Shown one piece after another: positions 9,013 through 17,791 of a stretch of 64,000 bases of DNA. The stretch comes from Carbonactinospora thermoautotrophica (GTDB taxonomy: Bacteria; Actinomycetota; Actinomycetes; Streptomycetales; Carbonactinosporaceae), in NCBI RefSeq assembly GCF_001543895.1, contig NZ_JYIJ01000016.1, positions 248,001 to 312,000 of the forward strand. The letters run 5' to 3'. A model generated the notes under the pieces. That model saw only the letters and a program-made list of their open reading frames with translations, was not told the DNA's origin and made no database searches. The translations under genes were made by a program, and so were the position numbers. Positions within the stretch are counted from its first letter, which is position 1. Every line of letters begins with the position of its first letter.

Positions 9013-10119
9013 GTGAAGGAGATCCTGGACGACCTCACCCGCTGGCACACCCAGGGCAAGCGGGTCGCTCTTGCGCGGGTCGTCGACGTCGAAGGCAGCG
9101 GTCCCCGGCTCCCGGGCGCGGCCATGGCCGTCAACGAGGATGGGGAGGTGACGGGCTCGGTCTCGGGCGGGTGCGTGGAGGGCGCGGTCGTGACCGAGGC
9201 CCTCGACATCCTCTCCTCCGGGGACCGCAAGGTCTTGACGTTCGGCTACAGCGACGACGACGCCTTCGCCGTCGGCCTCACCTGCGGGGGCACGATCCAC
9301 CTCTACGTCGAACCGCTCGACTGGTGGGAGCTCTACGACGAGGTCCGTCAACTGCTGGTCAGCGAGGAACCGACCGCGCTGGTCACCGTCATCGACGGCC
9401 CGAACACGGGCGCCAAGCTGCTGGTACGTGCCGACGCGGCCGTGGCGCCGATCGGTACCCTCGGCGACCCCGACCTCGACCGCGTCGTCGTCCGCGACGC
9501 CCGCGGCGAACTGGCGGCGGGGAGGACCGGCATACGGCACTACGGCGAGCACGGCGAGGCCCGTGAGAACACCATGTCGGTGTTCATCGAGTCGTTCGTG
9601 TCGCCTCCCCGCATGCTCATCTTCGGGGCGGTCGACTTCACCGCCGCGCTCGCCCGGGTCGCCAAGGTGCTCGGCTACCACGTGACGGTGTGCGACGCCC
9701 GACCGGTGTTCGCCACCCGGAAGCGGTTCCCGATGGCCGATGAGGTGGTCGCTGATTGGCCGCACCGGCTGCTGGAGAAGGTCGGCCCCACGCTCGGTCC
9801 CCGCGATGCCGTCTGCGTGCTCACCCACGACGCGAAGTTCGACGTGCCGGCAATCGTCACGGCCCTCGGTACCAATGTCGGTTACCTGGGCGCGATGGGA
9901 TCCCGGCGGACCCATGCGAAGCGGGTCGAGCGGCTGCGGGAGGAAGGCGTCGATGAGGCCGGCATCGCCCGGATCAGGGCGCCCATCGGCCTGGACCTCG
10001 GGGCGCAGACCCCGGAGGAGACCGCGATCGCCATCTGCGCCGAGATCATCGCGACCCGCGCGGGGCGCACCGGTGCGGTCGAACCGCTCCGCGACGGGAG
10101 CGGACGGATCCACACATGA
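9013..10119 (+). CDS. XdhC/CoxF family molybdenum-cofactor maturation protein
   Basis: Second XdhC-family protein of the locus, 368 residues and of full two-domain length. The N-terminal XdhC_CoxI domain carries GSGPRLPGAAM and SGGCVEGAV with its conserved Cys. The C-terminal NAD-binding-like domain starts at RMLIFGAVDF and includes YLGAMGSRRTH and a C-terminal IGLDLGAQTPEE motif, the standard XdhC_C signature. By family knowledge it binds molybdopterin cofactor and promotes its sulfuration and insertion. It starts at GTG 9013, 36 bases after coxG, and its stop overlaps the next start as ATGA. Unlike the paralogue at 2964-3899 it lacks a YHS domain, suggesting a division of labour. Confidence 0.9.
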   Translation: MKEILDDLTRWHTQGKRVALARVVDVEGSGPRLPGAAMAVNEDGEVTGSVSGGCVEGAVVTEALDILSSGDRKVLTFGYSDDDAFAVGLTCGGTIHLYVEPLDWWELYDEVRQLLVSEEPTALVTVIDGPNTGAKLLVRADAAVAPIGTLGDPDLDRVVVRDARGELAAGRTGIRHYGEHGEARENTMSVFIESFVSPPRMLIFGAVDFTAALARVAKVLGYHVTVCDARPVFATRKRFPMADEVVADWPHRLLEKVGPTLGPRDAVCVLTHDAKFDVPAIVTALGTNVGYLGAMGSRRTHAKRVERLREEGVDEAGIARIRAPIGLDLGAQTPEETAIAICAEIIATRAGRTGAVEPLRDGSGRIHT

Positions 10120-10763
10120 GCGTCGAACACGGCCTGAGCTCGACGACCTCCCACGAGGTCGTCGGCATCGTGCTCGGGGCGGGCGCGTCCACCCGGTTGG
10201 GACGCCCCAAGCAGCTGCTCCCGCTGGGGGACACCACCGTGCTCTCCTGGGTGGTCGCCCGCGTCGAACGCTCCTCTCTCGATCGCGTCGTCGTGGTGGT
10301 AGGCGGCGGCGACGACGACGTCGTCCGGTCGTTGAGTCCCGGCCGAGCGCGTATCGTGCGCAACGACGCCTACGGCTCCGGATGCGCGTCGTCGCTGCTC
10401 GCCGGCCTCGACGCCGCCGGTGAGTGCGCCGCGGTCATGCTTCTCCTGGGTGACATGCCAGAGGTCGACACACCGGTCATCGACGAGGTGCTGGCCCGCT
10501 GGCGGGCGAGGCCGAGCTGGGCGGCGGTCACGAGCTACCGAGGCCAGCTCGGCCACCCGTTCGTCTTCTCGGCCGCCGCCTTCCCGACCCTGCGGGGCCT
10601 GCACGGCGACAAGGCGGTGTGGAAGATTGTCGATCAGGCGCCCCCGGAACGCCTGCAACGCTTTGCGGTGGACCGGCCGCTTCCTCGTGACATCGACACG
10701 TGGGAGGACTACGTGGAGGTGTGTGCGGCACTTGGCGTACCCGTCGGGTCGCGATCGGAGTAG
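10116..10763 (+). CDS. mocA: MobA/MocA-like molybdenum cofactor nucleotidyltransferase
   Basis: Nucleotidyltransferase of 215 residues. The N-terminal signature LGAGASTRLGRPKQLLPLG binds the nucleotide, and LLGDMPEV is the metal-binding aspartate loop of the family. CO dehydrogenase uses molybdopterin cytosine dinucleotide, so in this setting the enzyme most likely transfers CMP to molybdopterin (MocA role); GTP use as in MobA cannot be excluded from sequence alone. It overlaps the upstream xdhC by 4 bases, so the two are co-translated. It ends the divergent operon and converges on the MFS gene after a 114-base spacer. Confidence 0.85.
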   Translation: MSVEHGLSSTTSHEVVGIVLGAGASTRLGRPKQLLPLGDTTVLSWVVARVERSSLDRVVVVVGGGDDDVVRSLSPGRARIVRNDAYGSGCASSLLAGLDAAGECAAVMLLLGDMPEVDTPVIDEVLARWRARPSWAAVTSYRGQLGHPFVFSAAAFPTLRGLHGDKAVWKIVDQAPPERLQRFAVDRPLPRDIDTWEDYVEVCAALGVPVGSRSE

Positions 10764-10877
10764 TCGCGGACCTGGGCGTGATCGGTTCATCACGGCAGGG
10801 TGTTTCAGACTCGGTGATCAGCCGGCGAACGGGAGGTTCCGGCGGGTGGGCGGTGGAAAGCGCGCTCGCGCGGCTGA

Positions 10878-12653
10878 TCACTCGTGGGGCTGTCGGGCGC
10901 GTCGACGGGCCCGCGGAGTGAGGGCGTAGCGTACCCGCCCGACCTTCTCGAGCAGTCCCTCGGCGATCGCGGTGCGAAGTGCCGTCCCAAACCGCCCAGG
11001 TCCCCAGGTGTCCCCGCGGACGCGCGTCGCGATCTCGCGTCGGCTGAGCCGCTCGTCACCGACCGCGTCGACGATGCGGCGCACCTCCTCGGCGCGTTCG
11101 GCATCCGTTCCCGGGTAGCTGGACGCCTGCTGGAACAAGGAAAACCCGGAGCGAGTAGCCCCCCGGCTGGTGACCCGTGTTTCCTCAGATGGTCGAGCCG
11201 CAGCCTCGACTTCCTCCGCGCTGAGGGGGTGGGCGACCTCCTCCAGCGATCGGCCGGCCGCCTCCACGCCAAGGAGCACCTCCACCAAGCCAGCCACGAT
11301 CATCAGACTCCCGCCGAGGTGGTAGCCGAACGCCACCGCTCCGGCCTCTCTCGTCTCGATCAGCCGCCCGAACAGCAGTGGCCCGATCGCACCTCCGAGC
11401 CCGGTGCCGAGCGCGTAATAGAGCGCGATCGCCATCGCCCTCGTCTCCAGCGGGAAGATCTCCGACACGGTGAGATACGCCGCGCTCGCTCCCGCCGAGG
11501 CGAAGAAGAAGACCGTGCACCAACACAGTGTCAGCGTTGTCGCCGTGAGCAGGTCCCGTTGGAACAATTCCGCCGTACCCATGAGCAGCAGCCCCGAGCC
11601 GATGTAGGAGGTGCTGATCATGACTCGGCGGCCCACGGTGTCGAACAGCCTCCCGAGCATGAGCGGGCCGAGGAAGTTGCCGACCGCCAACGGCAGGATG
11701 TAAAGGGGAACGCGTCCGCTCGGCACGCCGAGGTACTTCGACAACACCAGCGCCTGGGTGAAGAACACCGCGTTGTACAAGAACGCCTGGCCGATGAACA
11801 ACGCGAGGCCGAGGACCGTACGCCGCGGGTACACCCGCATCATCGTCTTCGCGATCAACCCGAAACCGATCGGCCCCCGGGTACGTACGGTGATGTAGCG
11901 GTCGGGTTCTTCCAGACGTTGCCCGGTCTCCTGTGCGACCCGCTGCTCGATGCCGCGTACTAGTTCCTCGGCTTCCCGCACGCGCCCGTGGATGAACAGC
12001 CACCGCGGGCTCTCAGGCACATTCCGGCGCACCAACAGGATGCCGAGGCCGAGCGCCGCCCCGAGGCCGAACGCGATGCGCCATCCGACGTCGGCGGCGA
12101 AGATCTCCTTGTCGAGCAAGGGGAACGCCAGCAGCGACCCGATCGCGGTGCCCATCCAGAACGACCCGTTGATGATGAGGTCCACGGTTCCTCGCACGCG
12201 GGCGGGGATCAGCTCGTCGATCGCGGAATTGATCGCGGCGTATTCACCACCGATCCCCGCCCCGGTGAAGAACCGGCAGACGAAGAACCACAGCGGAGTC
12301 ATCGAGAACGCCGTCAGCACGGTCGCCACAAGGTAGACGCTGAGCGTGATCAGGAAGAGCTTTTTACGGCCCCAGCGGTCGGTGAGGTAGCCGAAGTAGA
12401 GGGCGCCCGTGCATGCGCCGATCACATACAGGGTCGCGGCGAGACCGACCTGGGTATCGGTCAGCTCAAGACCGCTTCCCGGCTCGGTCAGCCGGCTCCC
12501 GATCGACCCGACGATCGTCACCTCGAGCCCGTCGAGGATCCACACCGTGCCCAGGCCGACAACGACCAGCCAGTGCCACTGGGACCAGGGGAGGCGATCC
12601 AGCCGGGCGGGGATGTCGGTCCTGATGGTGGCAGTCTGGATGTCGCTGCTCAC
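10878..12653 (-). CDS. MFS transporter with C-terminal winged-helix-like extension
   Basis: Major facilitator, sugar-porter/metabolite:H+ symporter type, 591 residues. The first 450 residues hold about 12 membrane helices, with the MFS loop signature DRWGRKK after helix 2 and PESPRWLF after helix 6. The last 80 residues are soluble and read like a winged-helix fold ([35 protein letters not shown]), followed by an Arg-rich tail. The start is GTG 12653, behind a purine-rich GGGAAGAGG. The substrate is not evident. The location next to the cox genes is suggestive, but the gene is on the opposite strand from mocA and separately expressed. The C-terminal domain could be a regulatory module. Confidence 0.85.
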   Translation of the reverse strand: MSSDIQTATIRTDIPARLDRLPWSQWHWLVVVGLGTVWILDGLEVTIVGSIGSRLTEPGSGLELTDTQVGLAATLYVIGACTGALYFGYLTDRWGRKKLFLITLSVYLVATVLTAFSMTPLWFFVCRFFTGAGIGGEYAAINSAIDELIPARVRGTVDLIINGSFWMGTAIGSLLAFPLLDKEIFAADVGWRIAFGLGAALGLGILLVRRNVPESPRWLFIHGRVREAEELVRGIEQRVAQETGQRLEEPDRYITVRTRGPIGFGLIAKTMMRVYPRRTVLGLALFIGQAFLYNAVFFTQALVLSKYLGVPSGRVPLYILPLAVGNFLGPLMLGRLFDTVGRRVMISTSYIGSGLLLMGTAELFQRDLLTATTLTLCWCTVFFFASAGASAAYLTVSEIFPLETRAMAIALYYALGTGLGGAIGPLLFGRLIETREAGAVAFGYHLGGSLMIVAGLVEVLLGVEAAGRSLEEVAHPLSAEEVEAAARPSEETRVTSRGATRSGFSLFQQASSYPGTDAERAEEVRRIVDAVGDERLSRREIATRVRGDTWGPGRFGTALRTAIAEGLLEKVGRVRYALTPRARRRARQPHE

Positions 12654-13102
12654 GCCTCTTCCCTCCCGGGGATGATGCCGTTACCATCCCTTCGAGAAAG
12701 ACCCCCACAGCCCCACACTTGCCCGCGGTCTGCCCGGCCGCGCGCCGACGAAACACCGCACAGGTCGTTGACGGTTCCCTCCCCGGGTTGGCAGGCTTGC
12801 CATCCCGGAGGGTGGCGCCTGGGCATTTGTGGGAATAGGTGCCAGGGCGTCCTACTTGGGACTTTTAAGAGCGCGCGTCGGCTCGCCGAGCCGGGGCCAC
12901 GAGCTGCTGAGATGCCCGTGCCCTGATCCGCCGGCCGCCTGACGCGTTCACCCTCCGGCCCGCCGGTCGTGCCCCACAACCGGCACACCGACGGGTGGGC
13001 TGCCCGCCGAGCCTCTCGGTGAGCCCGCCGCCCAGGAGGCCGGCAACGCCCATATCTAAACGCCCATATCTACCCGTGTCCCGGTTCCGGTTTCGCCCTG
13101 CG
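12654..13102. other. Intergenic region between MFS gene and FUSC gene
   Basis: No convincing coding frame on either strand. It must hold the MFS promoter (minus strand) and, just before the FUSC gene, the 14-base tandem repeat listed separately. Confidence 0.4.
13045..13072 (+). repeat. 14-bp perfect tandem direct repeat before FUSC gene
   Basis: The unit AACGCCCATATCTA occurs twice back to back (13045-13058 and 13059-13072), ending 30 bases before the FUSC start. Each copy contains TATCTA, which resembles a -10 element, so it may be a duplicated promoter or a direct-repeat operator. In a GC-rich genome an AT-containing exact repeat at this position is unlikely to be trivial. Confidence 0.6.
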
Positions 13103-14416
13103 ATGAGGAAAACACTGCATCAAACACTGCGTCCTGTGCTTCCCATGCCCGGCCGGTGGGCGGCCCGGCTCGGCCCCACGGTGCGGGCCGCGGCCCGGCC
13201 CACACCACACACACTGCGGCTCATCCGCCGCCACGCCCAACCGACTGCGGTGTTCATCACCCGGCTCACCGTGACCGCGGTGCTGGCCTACCTGGTCGCA
13301 CTGTGGCTGCCCGGCAGCCCCCGCCCCCTGCTGGCCCCGCTCACCGCCCTGCTGGTCGTACAGTTCACCCTCTACCAGACCCTGCGCCACGCCACCCAAC
13401 GGGTCGCCAGCGTGGTAGCGGGCGTGCTGGTCGCCGTCGCGTTCTCCGCTCACGTCGGGTTCACCTGGTGGAGTCTGGGGGTGACCATCGCCGCCGCGCT
13501 CACCCTCGGGCACCTGCTCCGCCTAGGCGACCACATCCTGGAAGTCCCCATCAGCGCGATGCTCGTCCTCTCCCTCGACGGGCACGCCGCCACCGGGCGT
13601 GTGGTCGAAACCCTCCTCGGCGCCGCCGTCGGCCTGCTCGCCGGCCTGGTGGCCTCCCCCGTCCACGTCCAACCCGCCGGCGAGGCGGTACAAGACCTGG
13701 CCCGCCAGATGGCCGCCCTACTGGACCGGATAGCCGATGAACTGACCACCCCCCAAGTGCCCCTGCACACCACCACCGACTGGCTCATCCAGGCCCGCCG
13801 ACTCGGCCAAGAAATCCGCCGCGTCGACCGCGCACTCACCCAAGCCGAAGAAAGCCTCCGACTCAACCCCCGCGGCCTGCGCCTGCCCCACGCCAGCCTC
13901 GCGCTCCGCAGCGGCCTGGACACCCTCGAACGCGCCGCCGGCATCATCCGCGTCCTCATCCGCTCGTTCACCGACCGCGCCGCTCAACTCGGGGAGAACG
14001 AACCGATGTACCCTCCGCAAGCCGGCGAACACCTCACCCGCGCCTTGCGGGAACTCGCCGCGGCCGTACGCGCCTACGGCAAGGTGGTCCCCGCAGAACT
14101 CGGACAAGAACCAGAACCCGCCGACCGTGAACTAGAACACCACCTCACCGCCGCCCGCCAGGCCCGCGAACGACTCACCGACCTGCTGCGCTCCGACCCC
14201 GCGATCCCCCCAACAGACTGGCTGCTGCACTGCGAAGTCCTCGTCCACCTCAACCAACTCCTCGACGAACTGTGCCTGCAACGGCGCACCCAAACACGCC
14301 AGCACTACCACCGCCGCCGACACCCCACCACCCCGATCCGCCTCACCCACAAACTCCGCCGCCCACGACCCCCACACCGACCAACCCCCCACCCCGCCCA
14401 CAGCGGCACCCACTAA
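13103..14416 (+). CDS. FUSC/aromatic acid exporter-type membrane protein
   Basis: Membrane protein of about 437 residues. Several hydrophobic segments lie in the N-terminal half (FITRLTVTAVLAYLVALW, LLAPLTALLVVQFTLYQTL, VASVVAGVLVAVAF, MLVLSLDGHA, VVETLLGAAVGLLAGLV), and the LYQTLRHATQRVASVVAG segment is the characteristic FUSC/ArAE motif. The C-terminal half is a long soluble helical region (coiled, Arg/Glu-rich), ending in a His/Pro/Arg/Thr-rich tail. Family members export aromatic acids or are of unknown function. The start is uncertain: ATG 13103, ATG 13145 and an upstream in-frame codon at 12995 are all possible. From about 13740 the coding strand becomes very poor in G. Confidence 0.75.
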   Translation: MRKTLHQTLRPVLPMPGRWAARLGPTVRAAARPTPHTLRLIRRHAQPTAVFITRLTVTAVLAYLVALWLPGSPRPLLAPLTALLVVQFTLYQTLRHATQRVASVVAGVLVAVAFSAHVGFTWWSLGVTIAAALTLGHLLRLGDHILEVPISAMLVLSLDGHAATGRVVETLLGAAVGLLAGLVASPVHVQPAGEAVQDLARQMAALLDRIADELTTPQVPLHTTTDWLIQARRLGQEIRRVDRALTQAEESLRLNPRGLRLPHASLALRSGLDTLERAAGIIRVLIRSFTDRAAQLGENEPMYPPQAGEHLTRALRELAAAVRAYGKVVPAELGQEPEPADRELEHHLTAARQARERLTDLLRSDPAIPPTDWLLHCEVLVHLNQLLDELCLQRRTQTRQHYHRRRHPTTPIRLTHKLRRPRPPHRPTPHPAHSGTH

Positions 14417-14738
14417 CCCCACCCCAAGACCCCCAACACACAACCCGATCCAGCCCAACACACGACCGGGCCTCCCCACGCGCCATCCCCGATCAACGGC
14501 AACCACCCTCCCCAACCCAGTAAAACGGTCAAATAGTCTGATACACATATAGAAGATCACATATCCCAACACACCACTTAAACTCCACTAGACATCCCCA
14601 CACGGACACGGATCACCCCCGGCAAAGGCGCTGGGCGGCGTGCTGGACCGCGCGGCGTAATCCAGACGTGATCTAGACGAGTCACTGCCGTGTCGTTACG
14701 CTCCTGGAGAGAACAGTTGGGGGACCTGAGGGGTTGCC
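14417..14738 (+). other. A/C-skewed gene-free stretch
   Basis: The first ~130 bases continue the C- and A-rich, G-poor composition of the end of the FUSC gene. Next comes an AT-rich segment (about 14520-14600), then ordinary sequence before the small Cys-rich gene. No gene is seen on either strand. The promoter of the 14739 gene is expected at its right end. Confidence 0.5.
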
Positions 14739-14960
14739 ATGAACGCTGATACGCGCTTGATTCCGGTGATGCGGTTCTGCGGCCAGTGCAGCTGCGGCTG
14801 TCCTGAGCTGTTCCTCGACCCCGACGCCCCCGAGGAGCGGCGGGTCGTCATCACCGACGACTTCGGTCAGCGCATCCAGATGAGCCTGGACCAGCTGCGC
14901 GACATTCTCGAGCAGGCCAAGAGCGGCGCCTTGGAGGAAGCCCTCCTGGCCACGCGCTGA
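14739..14960 (+). CDS. Small Cys-rich conserved-looking protein, function unknown
   Basis: A 73-residue protein. Near the N-terminus is FCGQCSCGCPEL, with cysteines spaced CxxCxCxC, a likely Zn or Fe-S site. The rest is acidic and predicted to be one beta hairpin (RRVVITDDFG) and one helix (LDQLRDILEQAKSGALEEAL). The ATG is preceded by GAGGGG at a suitable distance, and a strong hairpin terminator lies 12 bases after the stop, so it looks like a real monocistronic gene. I recall similar short actinobacterial hypothetical proteins but can name no family or function. Confidence 0.72.
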   Translation: MNADTRLIPVMRFCGQCSCGCPELFLDPDAPEERRVVITDDFGQRIQMSLDQLRDILEQAKSGALEEALLATR

Positions 14961-14971
14961 GCCCGGCGTCC

Positions 14972-14999
14972 GCCCCGTCACGCGGTCGCGTGGCGGGGC
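14972..14999 (+). terminator. Hairpin terminator after the Cys-rich gene
   Basis: A 12-13 bp stem (14972-14984 with 14987-14999) containing one G-T wobble. No U-tract follows, as is common in actinobacteria. Confidence 0.65.
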
Positions 15000-15028
15000 C
15001 TGCTGATCGCTTCATTACCCGACACGCG

Positions 15029-15112
15029 AAGAGCACAGGGTGGCCGGCATCGACTGGAACAGGTCGATGTCCCCCGCTGAACCAGACGGGGACCGGCCTC
15101 ACCTGTGCTCTT
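15029..15112. other. Three-way-junction palindrome (Y-shaped foldback element)
   Basis: The outer stem pairs 15029-15039 with 15102-15112 (AAGAGCACAGG / CCTGTGCTCTT) and continues 15042-15047 with 15093-15098 (GGCCGG / CCGGCC), with one bulge and one mismatch between. Inside are two hairpins that abut with no unpaired bases: 15048-15054/15063-15069 (CATCGAC / GTCGATG, 8-base loop) and 15070-15074/15088-15092 (TCCCC / GGGGA). The shape recalls foldback ends of replicating or mobile DNA, or a structured RNA. No protein family is nearby to explain it. Function is unknown. Confidence 0.75.
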
Positions 15113-16219
15113 GCCATTTGCGCCATTTATCTCTGTGGAACTGTCCCTGGAACCGTGCTGCTCGTGGTCTGCAGATCTGGTGGCTGGTCCGCGAGTCACC
15201 TCGCAGGCCTGTCGGCAGACAACGGGGTCGTGGGCGACTCGCCCTCCGCCTTCCGGGTCCTGCGCTTGTCCGGCGTTGTCGTCCCGGGTTGACCACCGGG
15301 AGCATGGCACGTACCTACCGCTGATCACCCTCCGTGGTGGCGTGTCTGATCGTGCGGACGGAGCAGCCCGGATCACGGCCTGTTCCTGCTGTCCACCTTC
15401 TCGTGCTCGTCCGAGCCGCTGGGAACATCAGCGCCACCACGCGGTACGCCGTCGGCAACGACGTGTGGCGGCGCTGACGGGCTCCGGGATCGAAGCGCTG
15501 GCGGTGGACCAGGGTGTCCGTCTCCTCGGCAGTTCCAACTCCTTCGCGGAGCGCCTGGAGTCGCTGCCCGGCCCGACGGCCTGAGAAGCCCCACAGTGAT
15601 CAGGAGCATCGTGCCACGAACGCACCGACGCCCCGTGACCACCCGGCCCCGTCACCTGGGCCGCCTGAGGGATCGGAGACATCCAAGCTCAGGAGGCCAC
15701 GCAACGCTTGATCGCTATAAACTTCACCCCATTGAATCAAACTTACATAAGGTTCATACCGGGACGAAACTACACTAACTACATGCCGTTGCCGTCGGAG
15801 GAGATCGCGCGCGATCAGGGTGAACGGGTGCGCCGGTTCCTGTTGCCCGTCGTTCCGGCCGGCTCCGCCACCGTCCGCGTGTCGGACACGCCCGTCTCGT
15901 GCCCACGGGCGTCGTCCCTGACCGCACCAGTGGCGGCTCCAGGACCGGGCATGCCCCGGCGAGCCGCCGTGGCCGGCGTTCACCGGCCACGCGACGGTGG
16001 GGTGAACTCACCACGCGCCCGCTTGCGGTCGCCCACGCGGCCTAGATCCGGTCAGTTCCGTCACCCGACACCCACGACCTGTGCGGGCGAGCCCGGCCAC
16101 CAGTCCGCGGCTGACTCATCCGGTCCTCTTCCCGCCCCGTTCCCGTCACGCCCCGGCAGGCATGCCTTCAGCATCCAAGCGCCCCGCCTACGCGGCTGGC
16201 ACTACCCCCGAGGTGAATC
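15113..16219. other. Gene-poor region upstream of the multicopper oxidase
   Basis: No frame here has a recognisable product, good codon bias and a ribosome site together. The 100-, 159- and 171-codon plus-strand frames have poor third-position bias and low-complexity products. The piece at about 15400-15585 has short stretches of protein-like translation in two different frames, as in a decayed gene, but I cannot name it. An AT-rich island at 15710-15785 is the likeliest promoter/operator zone. Confidence 0.5.
15739..15754. promoter_or_regulatory. Inverted repeat in AT-rich island, possible operator
   Basis: AAACTTA-CA-TAAGGTT: seven-base arms with one mismatch, inside the most AT-rich part of the region. 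Spacing and symmetry resemble MerR- or ArsR-type sites, but no such regulator gene is adjacent. It lies about 465 bases before the multicopper oxidase start, so the link is weak. Confidence 0.35.
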
Positions 16220-17671
16220 ATGAAGTACATCGACCGCCGGGCGTTCGTCCGCGCCGGCTTGGCGATCTCGACCGTGGGCACTCTTGCGGCCCGTTCCGAC
16301 ACCGGGCACAGACTCAGCCGGGCGGTGACGGCCCGCCCGCTGTCTTCGGCCACCCGCTCCTACGCCCTGAACGCGGTCGAGAGCCAGGTCGACCTCGGCG
16401 GGCCGGAGGTGAACACCTGGGCGTACAACGGCGTGGTGCCAGGCCGGGAGATCCGGGTGCGCAAGGGTGACGTCATCAAGGCGAAGCTGGTCAACCGGTT
16501 GCCCACCGAGACCACGGTCCACTGGCACGGGGTGCCGGTGCCCAACGACATGGACGGCGCACCCGGCGTCACCCAGGACCCGGTCGAGCCGGGCGACGTC
16601 TTCGTCTACCGCTTCGCCGCTGAGGTGCCCGGCACCTACTGGTTCCACCCGCACGTCGGGGTCCAGCAGGACCGGGGCCTGTACGCGCCGCTGATCATCG
16701 AGGATCCGGACGAGCCCGCACCGTATGACGAGGAATGGGTCGTGGTGCTCGACGACTGGATCGACGGTGTCAAGACCACCCCCGACGAGGTGCTCGCCGC
16801 CCTGCGATCAGGCTCGGGCCACGGCGCCGCGGCCACCCAACCGGGCCACGACAACCTGCTGCTCCGGGACGCGCACAGCCCGCTGCTCCGCGGGCACGCG
16901 GGCGATGTCAACTACCCGCACTATCTCATCAACGGCCGGGTCGCCACCGCGCCACGGACCTTCACCGCCAAACCCGGGCAGCGGGTACGCATCCGGTTCA
17001 TCAACGCCGGCGGCGACACCGCCTTCCGGGTCGCGATCGGCGGACACCGCATGCGGGTCACCCACACCGACGGCTTCCCGGTCGAGCCGGTGGAGACCGA
17101 AGCGCTGCTGATCGGCATGGCCGAGCGGTACGACGTGCTCGTCACTCTCGAGGACGGCGTGTTCCCGCTGGTCGCGCTGGCCGAAGGCAAGAACGCCACC
17201 GCCCTGGCGCTGATCCGGACCAGCACCGGCCAGGCCCCGCCGCCCGACGTACGGCCCAAGGAGCTGGACGGCCTGCTGATCGGCTACGACCGCCTCACGC
17301 CCACCCCGGACGCGCTGCTGCCCCGGAAGAACCCCGACGTGGAGCACCACCTCGTGCTGAGCGGCACCATGGAGAAGTACGACTGGGGGATCAACGGCGA
17401 GACCTACGACCCTGAGCAGGGGTACGCGATCCGCGAAGGGCAGCGCGTCCGGCTGCTCTTCACGAACAAGACGAAGATGTGGCACCCGATGCACGTCCAC
17501 GGGCACACCTTCCAGACGAACGAGACCGGGCCGCGCAAGGACACCGTCAACGTGCTCCCGGGCCAGACGGTGACCTGCGACTTCGACGCCGACAACCCCG
17601 GCCGGTGGATGTTGCACTGCCACAACGTCTACCACTCCGAGAGCGGCATGATGACCCTCCTCACCTATTAG
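16220..17671 (+). CDS. Multicopper oxidase (laccase-like), Tat-exported
   Basis: Multicopper oxidase of 483 residues that should oxidise a phenolic, metal or other one-electron donor and reduce O2 to water outside the membrane. The N-terminus has a twin-arginine-like signal (DRRAFVRAG followed by a hydrophobic stretch). All four copper motifs are visible in order: HWHG, HPHVG, HPMHVHGH and HCHNVYHSESGM, which supply the trinuclear centre and the type 1 site with a Met axial ligand. Three cupredoxin domains are expected from the length. No recognisable partner genes surround it; an ABC exporter follows 120 bases later on the same strand. The substrate cannot be told from sequence. Confidence 0.93.
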   Translation: MKYIDRRAFVRAGLAISTVGTLAARSDTGHRLSRAVTARPLSSATRSYALNAVESQVDLGGPEVNTWAYNGVVPGREIRVRKGDVIKAKLVNRLPTETTVHWHGVPVPNDMDGAPGVTQDPVEPGDVFVYRFAAEVPGTYWFHPHVGVQQDRGLYAPLIIEDPDEPAPYDEEWVVVLDDWIDGVKTTPDEVLAALRSGSGHGAAATQPGHDNLLLRDAHSPLLRGHAGDVNYPHYLINGRVATAPRTFTAKPGQRVRIRFINAGGDTAFRVAIGGHRMRVTHTDGFPVEPVETEALLIGMAERYDVLVTLEDGVFPLVALAEGKNATALALIRTSTGQAPPPDVRPKELDGLLIGYDRLTPTPDALLPRKNPDVEHHLVLSGTMEKYDWGINGETYDPEQGYAIREGQRVRLLFTNKTKMWHPMHVHGHTFQTNETGPRKDTVNVLPGQTVTCDFDADNPGRWMLHCHNVYHSESGMMTLLTY

Positions 17672-17791
17672 GACCCGGTGACGCGGGGCTGCGCCCAGGC
17701 GGGCGTGGCCCCGCCAGGCTGCTCCGGACAGCGCGTCCCGACCCGGAAAAATCGGATGTACTACCCCATACCAGGCCGGGATCATTGACGC

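Noticed and set aside
12995-13102. Longer N-terminus for the FUSC protein
   Set aside because: Runs through the 14-bp tandem repeat and gives a Pro/Arg leader; kept only as an alternative start.
15708-16223. 171-codon plus-strand frame upstream of the multicopper oxidase
   Set aside because: Begins in the AT-rich island, turns into Pro/Arg/Ser low-complexity sequence and has no ribosome site.
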